This document shows, in pieces, positions 23,193 to 36,500 of a DNA stretch of 64,000 nucleotides. Made by a program: the position numbers and the translations under genes. The notes beneath the pieces are model-generated. The model did no database searches, was not told the DNA's origin, and saw nothing but the letters and a program-made list of their open reading frames with translations. The first letter of the stretch is position 1. Every line of letters begins with the position of its first letter. Source of the DNA: Lumbricus rubellus (taxonomy: Eukaryota; Annelida; Clitellata; Crassiclitellata; Lumbricidae); NCBI GenBank assembly GCA_945859605.1, contig OX243819.1, forward strand, positions 3,937,688 to 4,001,687, in the 5' to 3' direction.

Positions 23193-26100
23193 CTATTCAT
23201 CTTCCAGATCGTCAGTGAACGCAAAACGAGGTGATGGGTTTCTGTCGAATTCAAGATATTCCGATTCCTGTATGTGATCGGCATCAGCGTCCACCCAATT
23301 CGCAAACCTAACAAAAATAATTAACAAGACTTTAGTGATTACGAATAAAAAGACTCGCTGTGGTCATCTTCAAATCATTTTGTTCTAATTTTGCTCTGTC
23401 TCCCTTTTGCTACAGTGTGGACCATTCGGCAATGTTTTTTTGCCTTGAACCTTCCTTGGTCAGAGAGTTGGTCACTTCACAGACAAATTCTCTCCATCTC
23501 TGTCCTGTCTCAGCACCTGATCAAATTACATTTCCATCCAATTTCCTATCCTCGGTCTCCATGCGTTCTTGCTCCTGGCGCCGTATCCAGCACAATCTAT
23601 TTCCCAAGCAGTCTCCCTTTTTTTCTCATCGGGTGTCCAAAGCCAGAAAGTTTCCTTAGAACTTTTAATCAAGTTGAACAAATATCTTTTCCACTCCTGC
23701 CACCTTCCATGTATACCTAATAGTCTGCCTATAATTTTGCTCCAAAGTTTTACTTCTGAAATACTTGGGTCTGCTAACTATGCCTAAAAATAAGAAGATC
23801 CCTCGGCAGAAAATGTGAGAACGACCGGTGTAGAGACAGAGAGAGGGAAAGGGAAGAGAGAGAAGGGGGGAAAGGGAGGGACAGAAACCAAGAGAGAGAG
23901 AGACAGAGATAGATAGACAGACATACAGATACCTTGCTGGTGAACTGAGGCGACTGATAGTCTTCCACGCATGGCAGTCGGGACTGCGACAGAATTCTCG
24001 TAGTTCATCGAGCGCTTTCTTCGTCTCTTCCAATCCCTGCTGCTGATATTCCTCCTCCGTCAGAAGGCGAATCTTTGGTGGAAATTTCCGCCGCCTTCAA
24101 ACGCACGAACAGAACAATGACTAATAGTAACTGGATATTTATATAGCACCACTTCATGAGGAGCCCATCAGAGGTGCTCCTTATCCAACCCAATGAGCAC
24201 TACATGTAGAACGATTGAACAAAATGACCGTCAAGCAAAGAAGAAATCATAAAAATCCAAATTTAAAAGAACACACTAGTCGATTGACAAGGGTGATACC
24301 AAACATTCTGTGTAAGGCAAGATCTATACAATTTTAGTTAAGATAGCTGTACTCTACATTTTAAGCAACTTTTCCATACTTCTTAGGTAAGTAAGTGTAT
24401 TGTATATGAGAATCTAGCACCTCTAACATTACGACCTATTCAGAGGCGCTCTCAGCCAAGTGTATGGTAAAGTGTACCCATTAAAGCTGAGCTGGCTAGA
24501 AGGCAAAAGGGGAACATATCTCAAAGCAAATAGTTGCCCTGGCAGGGATGAACTCCCACCTTTTGATTTGAACCACACGCTAACTACTATCATACACACT
24601 GACCACCCCTGCATAAATACTAAATAAGTACATACACAGTTAGACACATACCAGTATCTCCGAAGTTTCTGACCGAGGCCACAGCTGGGGACGAAATTGG
24701 TGATGACAACGCATATGACAATTGTTCCTGAGACAATTGAAACCTGTGTTCCGCTGTAGATGAGTACGGCCGCAACTAACTGAATGGACCACTTGATGAG
24801 GTTGAGCAGGCGAGGGTTTGACACCGGACCTTTGTAGTAACAGACGCCGAAACTCACGAGTGATGCGATGAGCAGATAAGCGGCGATGTACTCGATGTGA
24901 GAGTACGCGAGATTCTGGAAGTCCTGCCACCAACGCTGGAAGAGAAAAGCGGTGGCCGAGAAACTGGCCGCAAGAAATCCGATGGCAACACCTTTCTGAA
25001 ATAATAATAATCAAAAGCATTCGTGTATAAACAGATCCCTCTTAAATAAAAATAATTATAAAAGATATTCATAGAAATGGATCCTTTTGAAATAATAATT
25101 ATTAAAGATATTCGTAGAAACAGATCCTTCTGAAATAGTAATAATCAAAAGCACTCATGTAAACAGATCCTTCTTAGAAAATAATAATCAAAAATATTCA
25201 TATAAACAGATCTTTTTGAGATAATATTACTAAAAAATATTCATATAAACAGATCAATTTTTATGTCCCATTTGCAAGTTGAGTAATAAAGAAAATGCTT
25301 ACTTACTAACTATGATTATAATTTTTAAGACAAATTGAAGTTCTAACTCTTGGTATGAATCGACTGACGATAAAGATGACGATGAGAAGAGAAGCCAAGA
25401 CACCGAACGTAATTCCAGTTCCATAGTAGAAAAGAACATTCCTAAATGAAAACAAAACACACTCATTTTCAAGGTCAACTTTCTAAACAGGTTTTTAAAG
25501 AAAAGACTCCAAATGTTATTCAATCAGTACTTGTCTTAAGTCTGGTACAGAACTGATGCAACTTATACTTGACTGCAACCTGAGTACAGCTTTAAGTACA
25601 ATTGCTTGAGATCATAGTACTTGCACTTGAGAAATAATTACTTGTATGCATACTAGAAGTACTTAACACATCTCTGACCTACTGTACAATGAATATCACA
25701 GAGTACTTTTCTCACCTGCTGAGTGTGGCAGCAAGGTAGAAGAGAAGAAGTCCACAGATGAGTCGAGCAAAGATCCAAACATCAAACCCTTCAACAAACA
25801 AACAACACAAACATAACAAACTTCCGCACATTCATAGTCAATCAAACGCAAAAGCAATTCAACATTGGCTAAAGCAGGTCTGTATTAATCTGGGTTACAA
25901 TCAACAGAAGTTTTAAAACACACATTGTTCTCTGGCTACGTACCATTTTTACTGAAGCAGAAACACATTTTTAGACATACATCAGCAACGTTTAAGAAAC
26001 AATTGGAAAAAGAGCATCTGGGTCATTCCACGTCAACTCAACCAGGGGTGCCATCACACCCCTTTGGATTTTTCTGAAAATTTTTATACATAAACTACAT

Positions 26101-29100
26101 GCAATATAAGGAATAACAGTGAAAATTTGAGCAGAATATCTCAAAATTTGACCGAGATAATAATTTTTGAAGTTAACGACCCAAAAACGTACCGCGAGAA
26201 AACAGCATGAACCACCGAGTTTGGACTGTTATATCTCGGTCAAGAAACGAGCTAGAGGGCTGAAATATTTTTTGTGTAATCAGTTTTTTGTGCTCTTTCC
26301 AAATATGCAAGAACCTGGATGGAGTTATTTTTTGTTTTTAATATAAAAATTATTAAATATAGCTCAGACGCCAATTCTCACTCAAGTTTTGGACATCATG
26401 TCAGCAGGTAGGAATGAGATATAATAATACTTGTGCTGGTTTTATATTGAGGCACATTGGTGCTCATCAGACATATAGTCAGTACCTGATTAGTTTCATC
26501 ATTAGTGAGTTTTTCAAGGACGTTTTCCTTGTCACGATTGTGAAAATGGAGTCTAAAGCTCATCAAAAAAGTGACAATGTGTATCTTTTGAAATTGATGA
26601 AAATTTGCACACATATTGTGGACATGCAGATCCTTCATTGGTGAAAAATTCAGGATGGTGTTCAGCTCCGTTTCTGGGAAATTATTTTTTGAAGTCGACC
26701 AATATTACTGTGTCGCGAGCAAATTTCATGATCCACAATATTTGGACAGTCGTATCTAGACCAGGAAATGAACCAGAGGACTGATATTGTTGTCATATAA
26801 TCACTTTCTTGTGCTCTTTCAAGACATGTAAGAATGTTGGTTGTATTTCTTGCGATTTTTTATTTATAAATTTGTAAATATTGCACAAATGCCAATTCAC
26901 ATTTATTCGGAAATGAAAACTGCATGATCCAAAGTGTTTGGACTGCCATATCTAGGCCAGGAAATGAATCAGAGGACTGATATTGCTGTCATCTAATCAC
27001 TTTCTTGTGCTCTTTCCATGTATGTAAGAATGTTGGTTGTATTTCTTGCGATTTTATATTTATAAATTTGTAAATATTGCACAACTGCCAATTTACATTT
27101 ATCCGGACATGAAAACTGCATGATCCACAATGTTTGGACTGTTGTATCTAGGCCAGGAAATGAGCAAGAGGACTGATATTGTTGTCATGCAATCACTTTC
27201 TTATGTTCTTTCCATGTATGTAAGAATGTTGGTTGTATTTCTTGTGATTTTTTATCAATAAATTTGTAAATATTGCACAACTGCCAATTTACATTTATTC
27301 GGACACAAACTAAAATTGTATATTTTAGATATACTCACTTAATTATATACTTCTTTCACATGATGACTCACAATTTTCCATTTCACACAATGTTAATTAC
27401 GGTAAAATATGAAAGTAAAAAAAATATTTGGAGGATATCTAGCTACCTAAGTGAGTCATCATCATATGAATGAGGACATATCTGAGTTATAAACAATTAT
27501 GCATGTCAGAATAAATATATGGTAAATTTGCAGCTGTGCAATATTTACAAAAGTTCATATAAATTAAAAATCACAAGAAATGCAGCCAGCATTCTTACAT
27601 ATATGAAAAGAGCACAAGAAACTGATTACATGACAACAACATGAGTCCTCTAGTTCATTTCCTGGCCTAGATATGGCAGTCCAAACATTGCAGATCATGA
27701 CATTTTCATATTCGAATAAATGTAAATTGGCAGTTGTGCAATATATACAAATTTAAAGAGAAAAAATCACAAGAAATACAACCAACATTCTTACATACAT
27801 GGAAAGAGCACAAGAAACTGATTACATGGCAACAATATGAGTCCTCTACTTCATTTCCTGGCCTAGATATGGCAGTCCAAACATTGCAGATCATGACATT
27901 TTCATATCCGAATAAATGTAAATTGGCAGTTGTGCAATATTTACAAATGTATAAATGTAAAATCGCAAGAAATACAACCAACATTCTTACATACATGGAA
28001 AGAGCATAAGAAACTGATTACATGACAGCAATATCAGACCTCTGATTCATTTCATGACCTAGATATAGCAGTCCAAACATTGTGGATCATGCAGTTTTCA
28101 TTTCCGAATAAATGTAAATTGGCATTTGTGCAATATTTACAAATTTATAAATAAAAAATCACAAGAAATACAACCAACATTCATACATGTCTTGAAGGAG
28201 CACAAGAAAGTGATTATATGACAACAATATCAGTCCTCTGGTTCATTTCCTGGTCTAGATACGACTGTCCAAATATTGTGGATCATGAAATTTGCTCGCG
28301 ACACAGTAATATTGGTCGACTTCAAAAAATAATTTCCCAGAAACGGAGCTGAACACCATCCTGAATTTTTCACCAATGAAGGATCTGCATGTCCACAATA
28401 TATGTGCAAATTTTCATCAATTTCAAAAGATACACATTGTCACTTTTTTGATGAGCTTTAGACTCCATTTTCACGATCGTGACAAGGAAAACGTCCTTGA
28501 AAAACTCACTAATGATGAAACTAATCAGGTACTGACTATATGTCTGATGAGCACCAATGTGCCTCAATATAAAACCAGTACAAGTATTATTATATCGCAT
28601 TCCTACCTGCTGACATGATGTCCAAAACTTGAGTGAGAATTGGCGTCTGAGCTATATTTAATAATTTTTATATTAAAAACAAAAAATAACTCCATCCAGG
28701 TTCTTGCATATTTGGAAAGAGCACAAAAAACTGATTACACAAAAAATATTTCAGCCCTCTAGCTCTTTTCTTGACCGAGATTTAACAGTCCAAACTCGGT
28801 GATTCATGATGTTTTGTCGCGGTACGTTTTTGGGTCATTAACTTCAAAAATTAATATCTCGGTCAAATTTTGAGATATTCTGCTCAAATTTTCACTGTTA
28901 TTCCTTATATTGCACATAGTTTATGTACAAAATTTTCAGAAAAATCCAAAGGGGTGTGGTGGCAAATTGTCATTTTACTGGTTGAGTTGACATGGAATGA
29001 CCCATCTACAGAAGTTCCTTTTAAAAGCAAGCCAGCGAAATAGCAATGAGAATGAAGTGTACATATAAATATATATATATATATGTGTGTGTTATTATTA

Positions 29101-31295
29101 TTATCATTATCACAATTGTGTATAAGAAAGCGAAAATACCAACACTTCGCTTGCAGCCTGACGCGAACAGAGTCACTTTTAGCCTCGACCAGAACACACG
29201 TCTGATTGAACGGTGAAACAGGAATAGACTGGATCCGCCACTGAATGAACCACTTTATCCATCGGTGTCCAGTCTCGTACTGGAGTTGGACGTCTTCTTC
29301 ACTTGCTCCATGGAAGACCTTGTAGCTATCGTCTGAAGAGTTGAAGGTGAACTGGAAATGGAAAGGACATTTTAGAAAATGCAAGGACAGAATAAACACA
29401 AAATATGTGAGGGAGGAAGAAATACATCCCACATAAATTTAATCTCATCTAATATGAACATTTGTAAAGCGATTCTCAAAGCAGAGCTATTCAGAAGCAT
29501 GCATGTACGTATGAGCAGTGAGCGCTTCTTATAGTTTCCATTCAAGATTCTACTCAGAGGTGCTCCCAACTACAGGACAGACACTGAATCTGACTTTCAC
29601 ACCAAAGTGCATTCAGCAATTGCGAGTGAAGGACTTGCTCAGGGTCCCTACGCAGTGGCATGAGGGGGATTCAAATCTGCAAACTTTCGGCTCAAAGGCA
29701 TCAAACATACCCCAGTGCCACTGCCCACCACAAGAAGCGCTCTCAGCAGAGCAGGCCCATGAAAAAAGAAAGGTCTTCCCACCAGCATCCTGCTACGAAT
29801 TTCAGAGAGAAGGTCATTCCACATTGAGGGACCCACAAGACAAAAATCCGATGCTGGGTTACTGACTTTCATGACTGAAGTACAATTTAAAGGTCAAGGC
29901 AGTCAGAGAACAAATAGAAACACCATGTATTGTATATACAAACGTGAACAGAACGCCACAAATTCAGCAGTTGAGGCTTCACTGTGGTTGCATCGTAGCA
30001 AATCGTTTTGAAGTCTTCACTGAGTACCACCGTGGTATGTTCGTCCCGAGTCCATCTGACAGAAGACCCTTGAAAAAGAAAATACACAACAATTGAAGTT
30101 AAAAGAAAAGCAGGCTGCTGCTGCCTAAACATGGAAACAGCTAGTCCCGTAATTCTAAAGAGCTCTCAGACCTTTACAAACTCAATATGAATTGTAACAG
30201 AACAATGAACATAAATTTTACATAGTGCCATTCCATGATCAAGACCAATTAGAGGTGCACCCTGCACTATACTGTAGGATGCAAGATGTCATAATTATGA
30301 ACTCCAGTAACATACCAAGATGGAATACGATCAATATGTTGGCAGCCCCAGAGTCAGAGCTTTCTCAATTATCTGGAATGGCCTCCCTTCATAGCAGTGA
30401 AACTGCTAAGAGTAGGTCAGAGCTGTGAGTCTAAACAGGGATGTGTACATTGTGTACGACCTGCGACTACCCATCCTTGTGACTATTATCACAAAGAAAC
30501 TGGGTCGAACGCGATGAGACACAGGTAATAATATATCGTTTTTAGCATCGGTAATTTTTCGCCATTCCATGGGTTTCAGTGCTAGCAGAGTACAAGCCGG
30601 ATTGACAAAAATAATTCTTTCGAAATAGAAGCGGGATTGATTAAAGTCATTTCTATTGACATTGAACGGGAATTAATGAAAACAATCTTGCTAAATTGAA
30701 GATAGATTGATGAAAAATAATTTTAAATTAAATAAAAGTTATATTGATGAAAACTATTTGCTGACGAAATAGAAGCGGAATTGATCAAACCAATTCTTGC
30801 CTTAGCAGAAGAATTAAAAGAATTCTCTCCAAATTAAAATTTTGATTGATTAAAAATAACAATGCTGCAACGAACGAATAATTACCGACGCTAAAACGAT
30901 ATAATAATTATTACCTAGAAACAAAGCGTTAATTTGTGTGTTGATTACTGAGCGCATTGCATCATGGGATGCGGATAGGTGGCAGTGTTCTATCGTAATA
31001 GCGGTTTCTTGGCGGCCATAACCGTTTACATAGACAAGACCGTAGCCTTCGCAATTACCGTAAAAACAAATACATGCAAAAATGCACACGAAAATAATTA
31101 TATACACCAAAAATAAAAACATCAACAACAAAACACATTTGGGACACTAGCAACCGGCAAGGCCGTACATGCATGTGAGCGGTAATACAAGCACAAGCAG
31201 CCGGTGTACGAATGCTCATAATTACCTAAGGCGTGCGCTCCAGACGTCAAAACAGCTACAATAATCGCGACGACTAGAAACAATAAAGTTTTCAT
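23193..31295 (-). CDS. NEMP1: Nuclear envelope integral membrane protein (NEMP1/2 family), complete eight-exon gene
   Basis: NEMP proteins sit in the inner nuclear membrane, stiffen the nuclear envelope and support fertility in animals (family knowledge). Coding exons, minus strand: 31226-31295, 29944-30068, 29144-29351, 25716-25788, 25348-25441, 24652-24995, 23933-24094, 23193-23307; total 1191 nt, 396 aa (human NEMP1 444). The ATG opens a signal peptide (MKTLLFLVVAIIVAVLTSGA). Lumenal part: FKTICYD and LWRSVHFTFNSS, then TCVLVEAKSDS. About five membrane helices follow (ARLICGLLLFYLAATLS; GVLASLLIVIFIVSRF; GFLAASFSATAFLF; IEYIAAYLLIASLVSFGVCY; IQLVAAVLIYSGTQV). The nucleoplasmic end has LLTEEEYQQQG, ALDELREFCRSPDC and AWKTISRLSSPARFA, diagnostic for the family, and an acidic tail. 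The exon 3 donor is weak (AAGT then GTTGGT) but is the only one that keeps phase. NEMP1 versus NEMP2 is not resolved. Confidence 0.92.
23800..23925. repeat. GAGA/GACA-rich tract beside NEMP exon 7
   Basis: Purine-rich simple sequence in the last NEMP intron, ending a few bases from the exon 7 donor at 23,933. Confidence 0.7.
24120..24190 (-). repeat. SINE 3'-tail fragment
   Basis: ATTTATATAGCACCACTTCATG and CATCAGAGGTGCTCC. A second fragment of the same family lies at 24,400-24,460 (CTAGCACCTC..TATTCAGAGGCGCTCTC). Both are in a NEMP intron. Confidence 0.5.
24996..25260. repeat. Minisatellite built from a NEMP splice acceptor
   Basis: About five degenerate units of 50-60 bp (AACAGATCCTTCTGAAATAGTAATAATCAAAAG and variants) start exactly at the acceptor of NEMP exon 6. 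On the minus strand each unit contains a TTATTATTTCAGAAGG-like sequence, matching the true acceptor TTATTATTTCAG/AAAGG. Confidence 0.65.
26020..29003. mobile_element. 2.98-kb foldback (long inverted-repeat) element
   Basis: Both ends read GGGTCATTCCA(C/T)GTCAACTCAACCA in inverse orientation; the mirrored arms meet near 27,505 and stay similar over most of their length of about 1.4 kb each. The palindrome is clear from two mirror-image 80-codon open frames at 26,396-26,638 and 28,376-28,618. Towards the centre each arm holds tandem units of about 196 bp (AATTGGCAGTTGTGCAATATTTAC..). ATCT flanks both ends (possible 4-bp, or CATCT 5-bp, target duplication). It carries no transposase. It lies in the NEMP intron between 25,789 and 29,143. 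Superfamily not identified. Confidence 0.85.
29515..29727 (-). mobile_element. tRNA-derived SINE, near full length
   Basis: Same family as 63,287-63,484: tail TTATAGTTTCCATTCAAG..CTCAGAGGTGCTCC, body CAATTGCGAGTGAAGGACTTGCTCAGGGTCCC, and a decayed B-box (GGATTCAAATC). It lies in the NEMP intron between exons 2 and 3, in the same orientation as the gene. Confidence 0.7.
30330..30425 (+). mobile_element. LINE 3'-end remnant
   Basis: CAGAGCTTTCTCAATTATCTGGAATGGCCTCCC resembles the RAFS..WNGLP segment of the LINE copies at 60 and 14,465, strongly decayed, in NEMP intron 1. Confidence 0.35.
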
Positions 31296-31782
31296 CTTAG
31301 ATAATCGCAAAAAGTTTAATCCTTTAAAAATTGATGACACGATTAAAAGTTTGAACGCCTCCGCCGATTACATATTGTGTGAGAGGTGTCTTGACATCTA
31401 GCGATGCAGCACAAAGGCGCTCTCTGGTGATTCGCAGCAGATTTTAGAGTAAATAAGTAAGTAGCCTTTATTTGCATATGACAAGCGCACACGCATTACA
31501 TGCCAAAAATCTATATAAATAAAAATGAAACTTTCCAATAGTTCGTTATGAGTGATCTCAAAAACTAACGGAAAGATTGTTTCGAAAATTTCACAAAACC
31601 TTCCATTCCAATAGAACCGTGTTGTATTATGCTTTTTTTCGAAAAAACCCAATCTTTTCCACAAAAAGAGAACTTTGCAATCCGTTCAGCCGCCATTTGC
31701 AAATTCAACAACATCGCTGCATTGACCCGAAACACACTGCCCAGACAGACGAAGTATGCATGAGGTCGCGTGCCGTGACGTC

Positions 31783-31982
31783 NNNNNNNNNNNNNNNNNN
31801 NNNNNNNNNNNNNNNNNNNNNNNNNNNNNNNNNNNNNNNNNNNNNNNNNNNNNNNNNNNNNNNNNNNNNNNNNNNNNNNNNNNNNNNNNNNNNNNNNNNN
31901 NNNNNNNNNNNNNNNNNNNNNNNNNNNNNNNNNNNNNNNNNNNNNNNNNNNNNNNNNNNNNNNNNNNNNNNNNNNNNNNNNN
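31783..31982. other. Assembly gap (200 N)
   Basis: Exactly 200 undetermined bases between the start of NEMP and the end of the 7TM gene. Frames that run through it are meaningless. Confidence 1.
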
Positions 31983-32274
31983 GGCTACTGCTACTGCAGC
32001 AACAGGATATTTCGCAGTGGTGAGTTTTAACGATTTAGAATAATTATTGTAGGCCCTACAACTACTTTTCTACTTGCCTATTAAGCATACAATTTTAGGC
32101 ATATTAATTTTAGCCATAGGTAGAGCTGAGCCATGTTGCGTCTTAATTTTGCTTAAGCCCTTAATGCTCCTATAATTCCTAAATTCCCTGTTCTTTGCTC
32201 AAACATTTGCGTTCGAAATTCATCACAGAATTAAAAGTCAGACAATATGACACGCTATCGGTCAATTGCAGTCT

Positions 32275-32505
32275 CTTAATGACCATCCATATATTACGTA
32301 TGCAAACAATCGTATTTTCGCCCCCCTCCCCGTGCATTTTGTTGACACCCCATATCCTATTATCTTTGCTATTAGCCTAATGTATACGTCATAATCAGAC
32401 ATTTATTTGGCATGCGTACATTCGGCCGAACCCCCCCCCCCCCGTACGCAAATCGCCTAAATTCCGTGATCCCTCCCCTCCATGCATACGTAATATATAA
32501 GAACA
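32275..32505. repeat. Interspersed repeat, copy D (internally deleted)
   Basis: Has both ends of the 262-702 family: CCATATATTACGTATGCAAAC at left and CATGCATACGTAATATATAAG at right, a clear inverted pair. The central third is missing, and C-runs interrupt it at 32,323 and 32,432. Confidence 0.65.
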
Positions 32506-32965
32506 AATTCTCATAAAAAATTTAAGTCGGCGAAAATGGGGGGGTTTGTTCTCCCACTCCAAGTGGGGGGGGTTAGACGCCACTGGTAGGCCTAGTCCTA
32601 GAATTATACAAAGAGCGGTTTTAAAATAATCGTAAAATTTTTTTAGGCCTATAACTGCTTAACGGTAAATTGATAAGTTTTAATAATAACCTGCCCATCC
32701 AATCTAAAGCCTATTCAGCCTAGGCCTATAACATATCCATGGGCTCCTCAGTCATTATCTTGCCGTTATAGGCCTGTCCTACCTTGAGTAAACAGTGGCT
32801 CATCTTATTAGGCATTAATTATTTGCCAGGTTTCTTCTATTGACACGCACGTTGGCTTATCCTGCCTTTCGTAGTTCGCAACTTCGCAAGTGTATGCTTA
32901 CGTAAAACACAACCTTGCGATGGAACATAGCATAAGCAAGCCTAACACGGAGCAATTCAATGGAT

Positions 32966-33235
32966 CCAAATTTATATAGCGCCCCTTCATGATCCATATT
33001 TCACAGATCGAGGCAATCCCGAGTTCCGACTCAGGTCAAGCGAAAAAGACATCAACAGTTGGTGAAATTGAGAACAGTTTGGGAGGCGTTGCACAATAGC
33101 AAGTGATCGAAAGACTGTTCAAGGTCCGTATACACGCGACTGTCTCTTGCGGGTTGGGGTGGGGGTGCATGGGGAGGATCGAGCCAATATCATCTGTGCT
33201 ACAGACTGATCGCTCTATTCATTCGGCTACATTAC
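32966..33235 (-). mobile_element. SINE copy, diverged
   Basis: Begins AAATTTATATAGCGCCCCTTC and has a body with GTGATCGAAAGACTGTTCAAGGTCCG, but its head is rearranged (GGGTTGGGGTGGGGGTGC). A lower-identity member, or a second SINE subfamily with the same tail. Confidence 0.45.
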
Positions 33236-33547
33236 TCGAAAAAACATGCCTAGGGCCTACAAGAAAACATAAAAATTGCGCATATAATTGTGAGAGTTTC
33301 GATGGCAGAGCGTTTGATTAGCGGAGACGTTTCTAAAACAAATTCTGTGTATTTTGTGACCGTGTCCATTAAAATTGAAGCCCACCCCATGTAAAACCCT
33401 CCCCCAACTCTTCTGGCTAATCCATAGCTGCGTAAAATTAATGTAACCATAGGTGAAGGCCTAAATGTTTATATGTAGCGACCGCGGCCTAGATTCGACT
33501 CTGTTAACTTTCTAATGAATTATCGATTGGCTGCATGGGATCCTTCA

Positions 33548-36500
33548 TCATCTATTATTCCGTACTGGATATAAGTCGTAGTCGTCAAGATAGATGTCGA
33601 GGATTCGGTTCCCTGACAGAGAAGGACTAGAACGAAGTGTCTGATACGTATCAGACAACAACGGTGTCCTCGTGACTCATCGTCGTTGTAATTATAGTCA
33701 TCACCAACGTCATCGTCACCAACTGTATTTGTCTACAGGTAAGAAAACAAAGCAGGATAAGATTGCATCAGACCTAAGCTTACATATTGAGCACACAATG
33801 AGATTGGCTAATGATATGATCCTAATCATAATCTCCAAAATTTCTAAAGCGCCACTCGAAAGCCAATATTATTAATAGGTCCTATATACTGAAACTGAAC
33901 ATAATGGCTGTTGCCACGTTTCGTATCGGAAATCGAAATAATTTGCCTCTGTAGCAAGTTGAACGGTAAGCGGCAGCCTACTATATCGGTCTATTCTTAG
34001 GTTATAGGCTAAGTGCCATTATGGCTGTGTGAGAAGAGAATCAAGAGATGAACAAAGTTCCTCCCAAGTTATTCGCTATTTATATGTCTGGACTTTTATG
34101 AAGCGCATTTTCGAACACTCAAAAATGCTAAGAACATGGCTGTCCAAGAAATCTGAACAGATGCGTCTGGGAAAAGAAAGCTGAGCAGAGTTAAACTTAA
34201 AAGGGAGACTGATACAGTTGATACTCACTGGATCACGATATAAGTAGGTGACGGGGTAGCGAACGAATAGAAAAGCAATCCATGGAAGAAAATACTTCAG
34301 AATCTAAACAATAGTCAACACATAATTATTGTGCTTAATAATCATAAAGAACATCATCACAACTACAAAGAACAAATATCTATCAATGTAGGCGTTTGCA
34401 GTAGGCTATTTAAGACGCTGCAGTTTTAGAATAAATTGATCAGGCGAAATCCTTTACAACTAGTCTATATACTTCCCATTTCAATGGCTACCACGCCATT
34501 AATTGCCTAGATCTGCCATAATAGACCGCGATAGAGATGGAGATTACCCAGAATATCCTCAGTTTACTCAGTTATTATAATCGTCATCATTCCAATCAAT
34601 GGCAATCATCATCACCGTCACCATCACCGTCACCACCACGACCATCACCGCCACGACCACCACGGTTCCACGACGACAACCACCACCATCGTCATCATCA
34701 TCATCATCGTCATCATAACCGTCACCTTCATCGCCGTCGTCATCATCATCATCGTCATCATCATCATCATCATCGCCATCATCATCAAAACTGCAGCACA
34801 CGTTTGAAATGACTCGCAGTTTGTTTATTTCTGACCCAATAAATCAATACGTGAGTTGTGGAGTTGCTTACTACATGAGCACTCACCGTTGCCGCTAAGA
34901 AGACGAGCGAATACCTCGTTAAACCGTCATGGTTCTCTGACGTTGTCGGATTCACCTGAGAAGATAATAATAATCACTAAAGTGTAGCAGCATGCTTTAA
35001 ATTTAATGCGGGCAAATGAATATAATTATTTTTGTCGAAGAAATACAAGATTATTTATCCATCAGAGTGTATAAGCTTACATACTCAACTTGTATCAATG
35101 CAGCAGGCTGCATCGTATGGGCAGGATAAGTAATTAAGTATAATTAACTATAACTGTACTGTGTCCAGAAAAATTCAAAATGTACTAAATGGATGAAGAA
35201 ACTATAATAGTAGGTCTAGTTAATAATCAATCAATTTAAAAACACGGTTAGACAGACAGACACACTCACACAGACAGACACACTCACACAGACAGACAGA
35301 CGGACAGACAGACAGGATGATCTTCAGTGAAACTTACAAAGAATCCGACGCATCCTTCATTTCTTCCGCCGACTGAAACAATCAACAGACAACAAAGACT
35401 TCAATCAATAAATCAATCATCAATCAATCATCAATCACATAAATTTATGTAGCGCCCCTTTGAGATCCCTACTCAGAGGCACTCCCAACCCTGGCCTGGT
35501 CCTCGAGTTGCTTGTTTGGTGCTATAATTCAAAAGACTTTTCCAAATTAAGTATTTTCTTTCCAATGGCAATGGGCTTACAAGTTCGTGCGTGACGAAAA
35601 GGCGCTATATGAATCTTTGTAATGAACGATCATGAATCAAAAGTTATAGATAGAAATGGTTTAGTCAACTATTACCCGGCATTACATTGAACGAGTTGAG
35701 ACTAATTAAGTTACCTGTGAGAGCAAGATGGATGATTCCATCGGATATCGCAGCCAGCAGGTAGCAGGAAGACAGACTACAATTACAGACATGGGCAAGA
35801 TAACAGACAAGAGAAGAGAGACAAAAGCTACTGCAGACAATTCAACGGATAGCATAATGAATATATCGGCACAGTCGTTTGATCTCAAGAATAACAATAC
35901 GATTGACTTTCACTTGTCTTGTCTTGCTGTTAACTATCCTTGGTCGCTCAACGGACAAGTTTTCTTTCTCTGTCTTTTGCCTCCCTCGTCAATTTCAATT
36001 AGGCTACCGGCTGAGAAATTCCTGCCTTTATATTTACATATTCTTCTATTGTCCGCATATAGGCCTAACCTGGGCGTGACAATTGACTCCCCCTCAAGTT
36101 TGAGGAGCACATATCTAACCTGAACCGCTCAAAGACATCAGGCGATCGGTCTTTATCACTAGCGCAGAGTTCATGCGTTTGCCTGTTTCCGACTAGACTG
36201 CTGCAACGCACTTCTAATGTTCTTGGTTACATCACGTGAGTGCGGATGACCAGTGCACCCTGCTTCTAATCTTTTCTCTCCACGGAGTCTATGGTCAGTG
36301 TGTTGAGTACTCATCGTGGGTCAGTTGATGGATGGCATTGGCATTTTGGATGGCAAAACAGACTTCTACCCTTGCAATGATTTTAAAACCATTACTTCTT
36401 GGATTAGAAGGCAAGCACGTCGTCACCAACTACACTACCAGGTATAACTTAGGCTATATATAAAAATCAACTGGAAAGCCAACAGGTTGAGATAGAGACA

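Noticed and set aside
31577..32043. Plus-strand frames through the gap
   Set aside because: They rely on undetermined bases and have no recognisable flanking sequence.
33655..33740. Last 7TM exon starting at the acceptor near 33,738
   Set aside because: That choice gives either an early stop or a less protein-like tail; the acceptor at 33,641 keeps phase and gives a compact, acidic tail.
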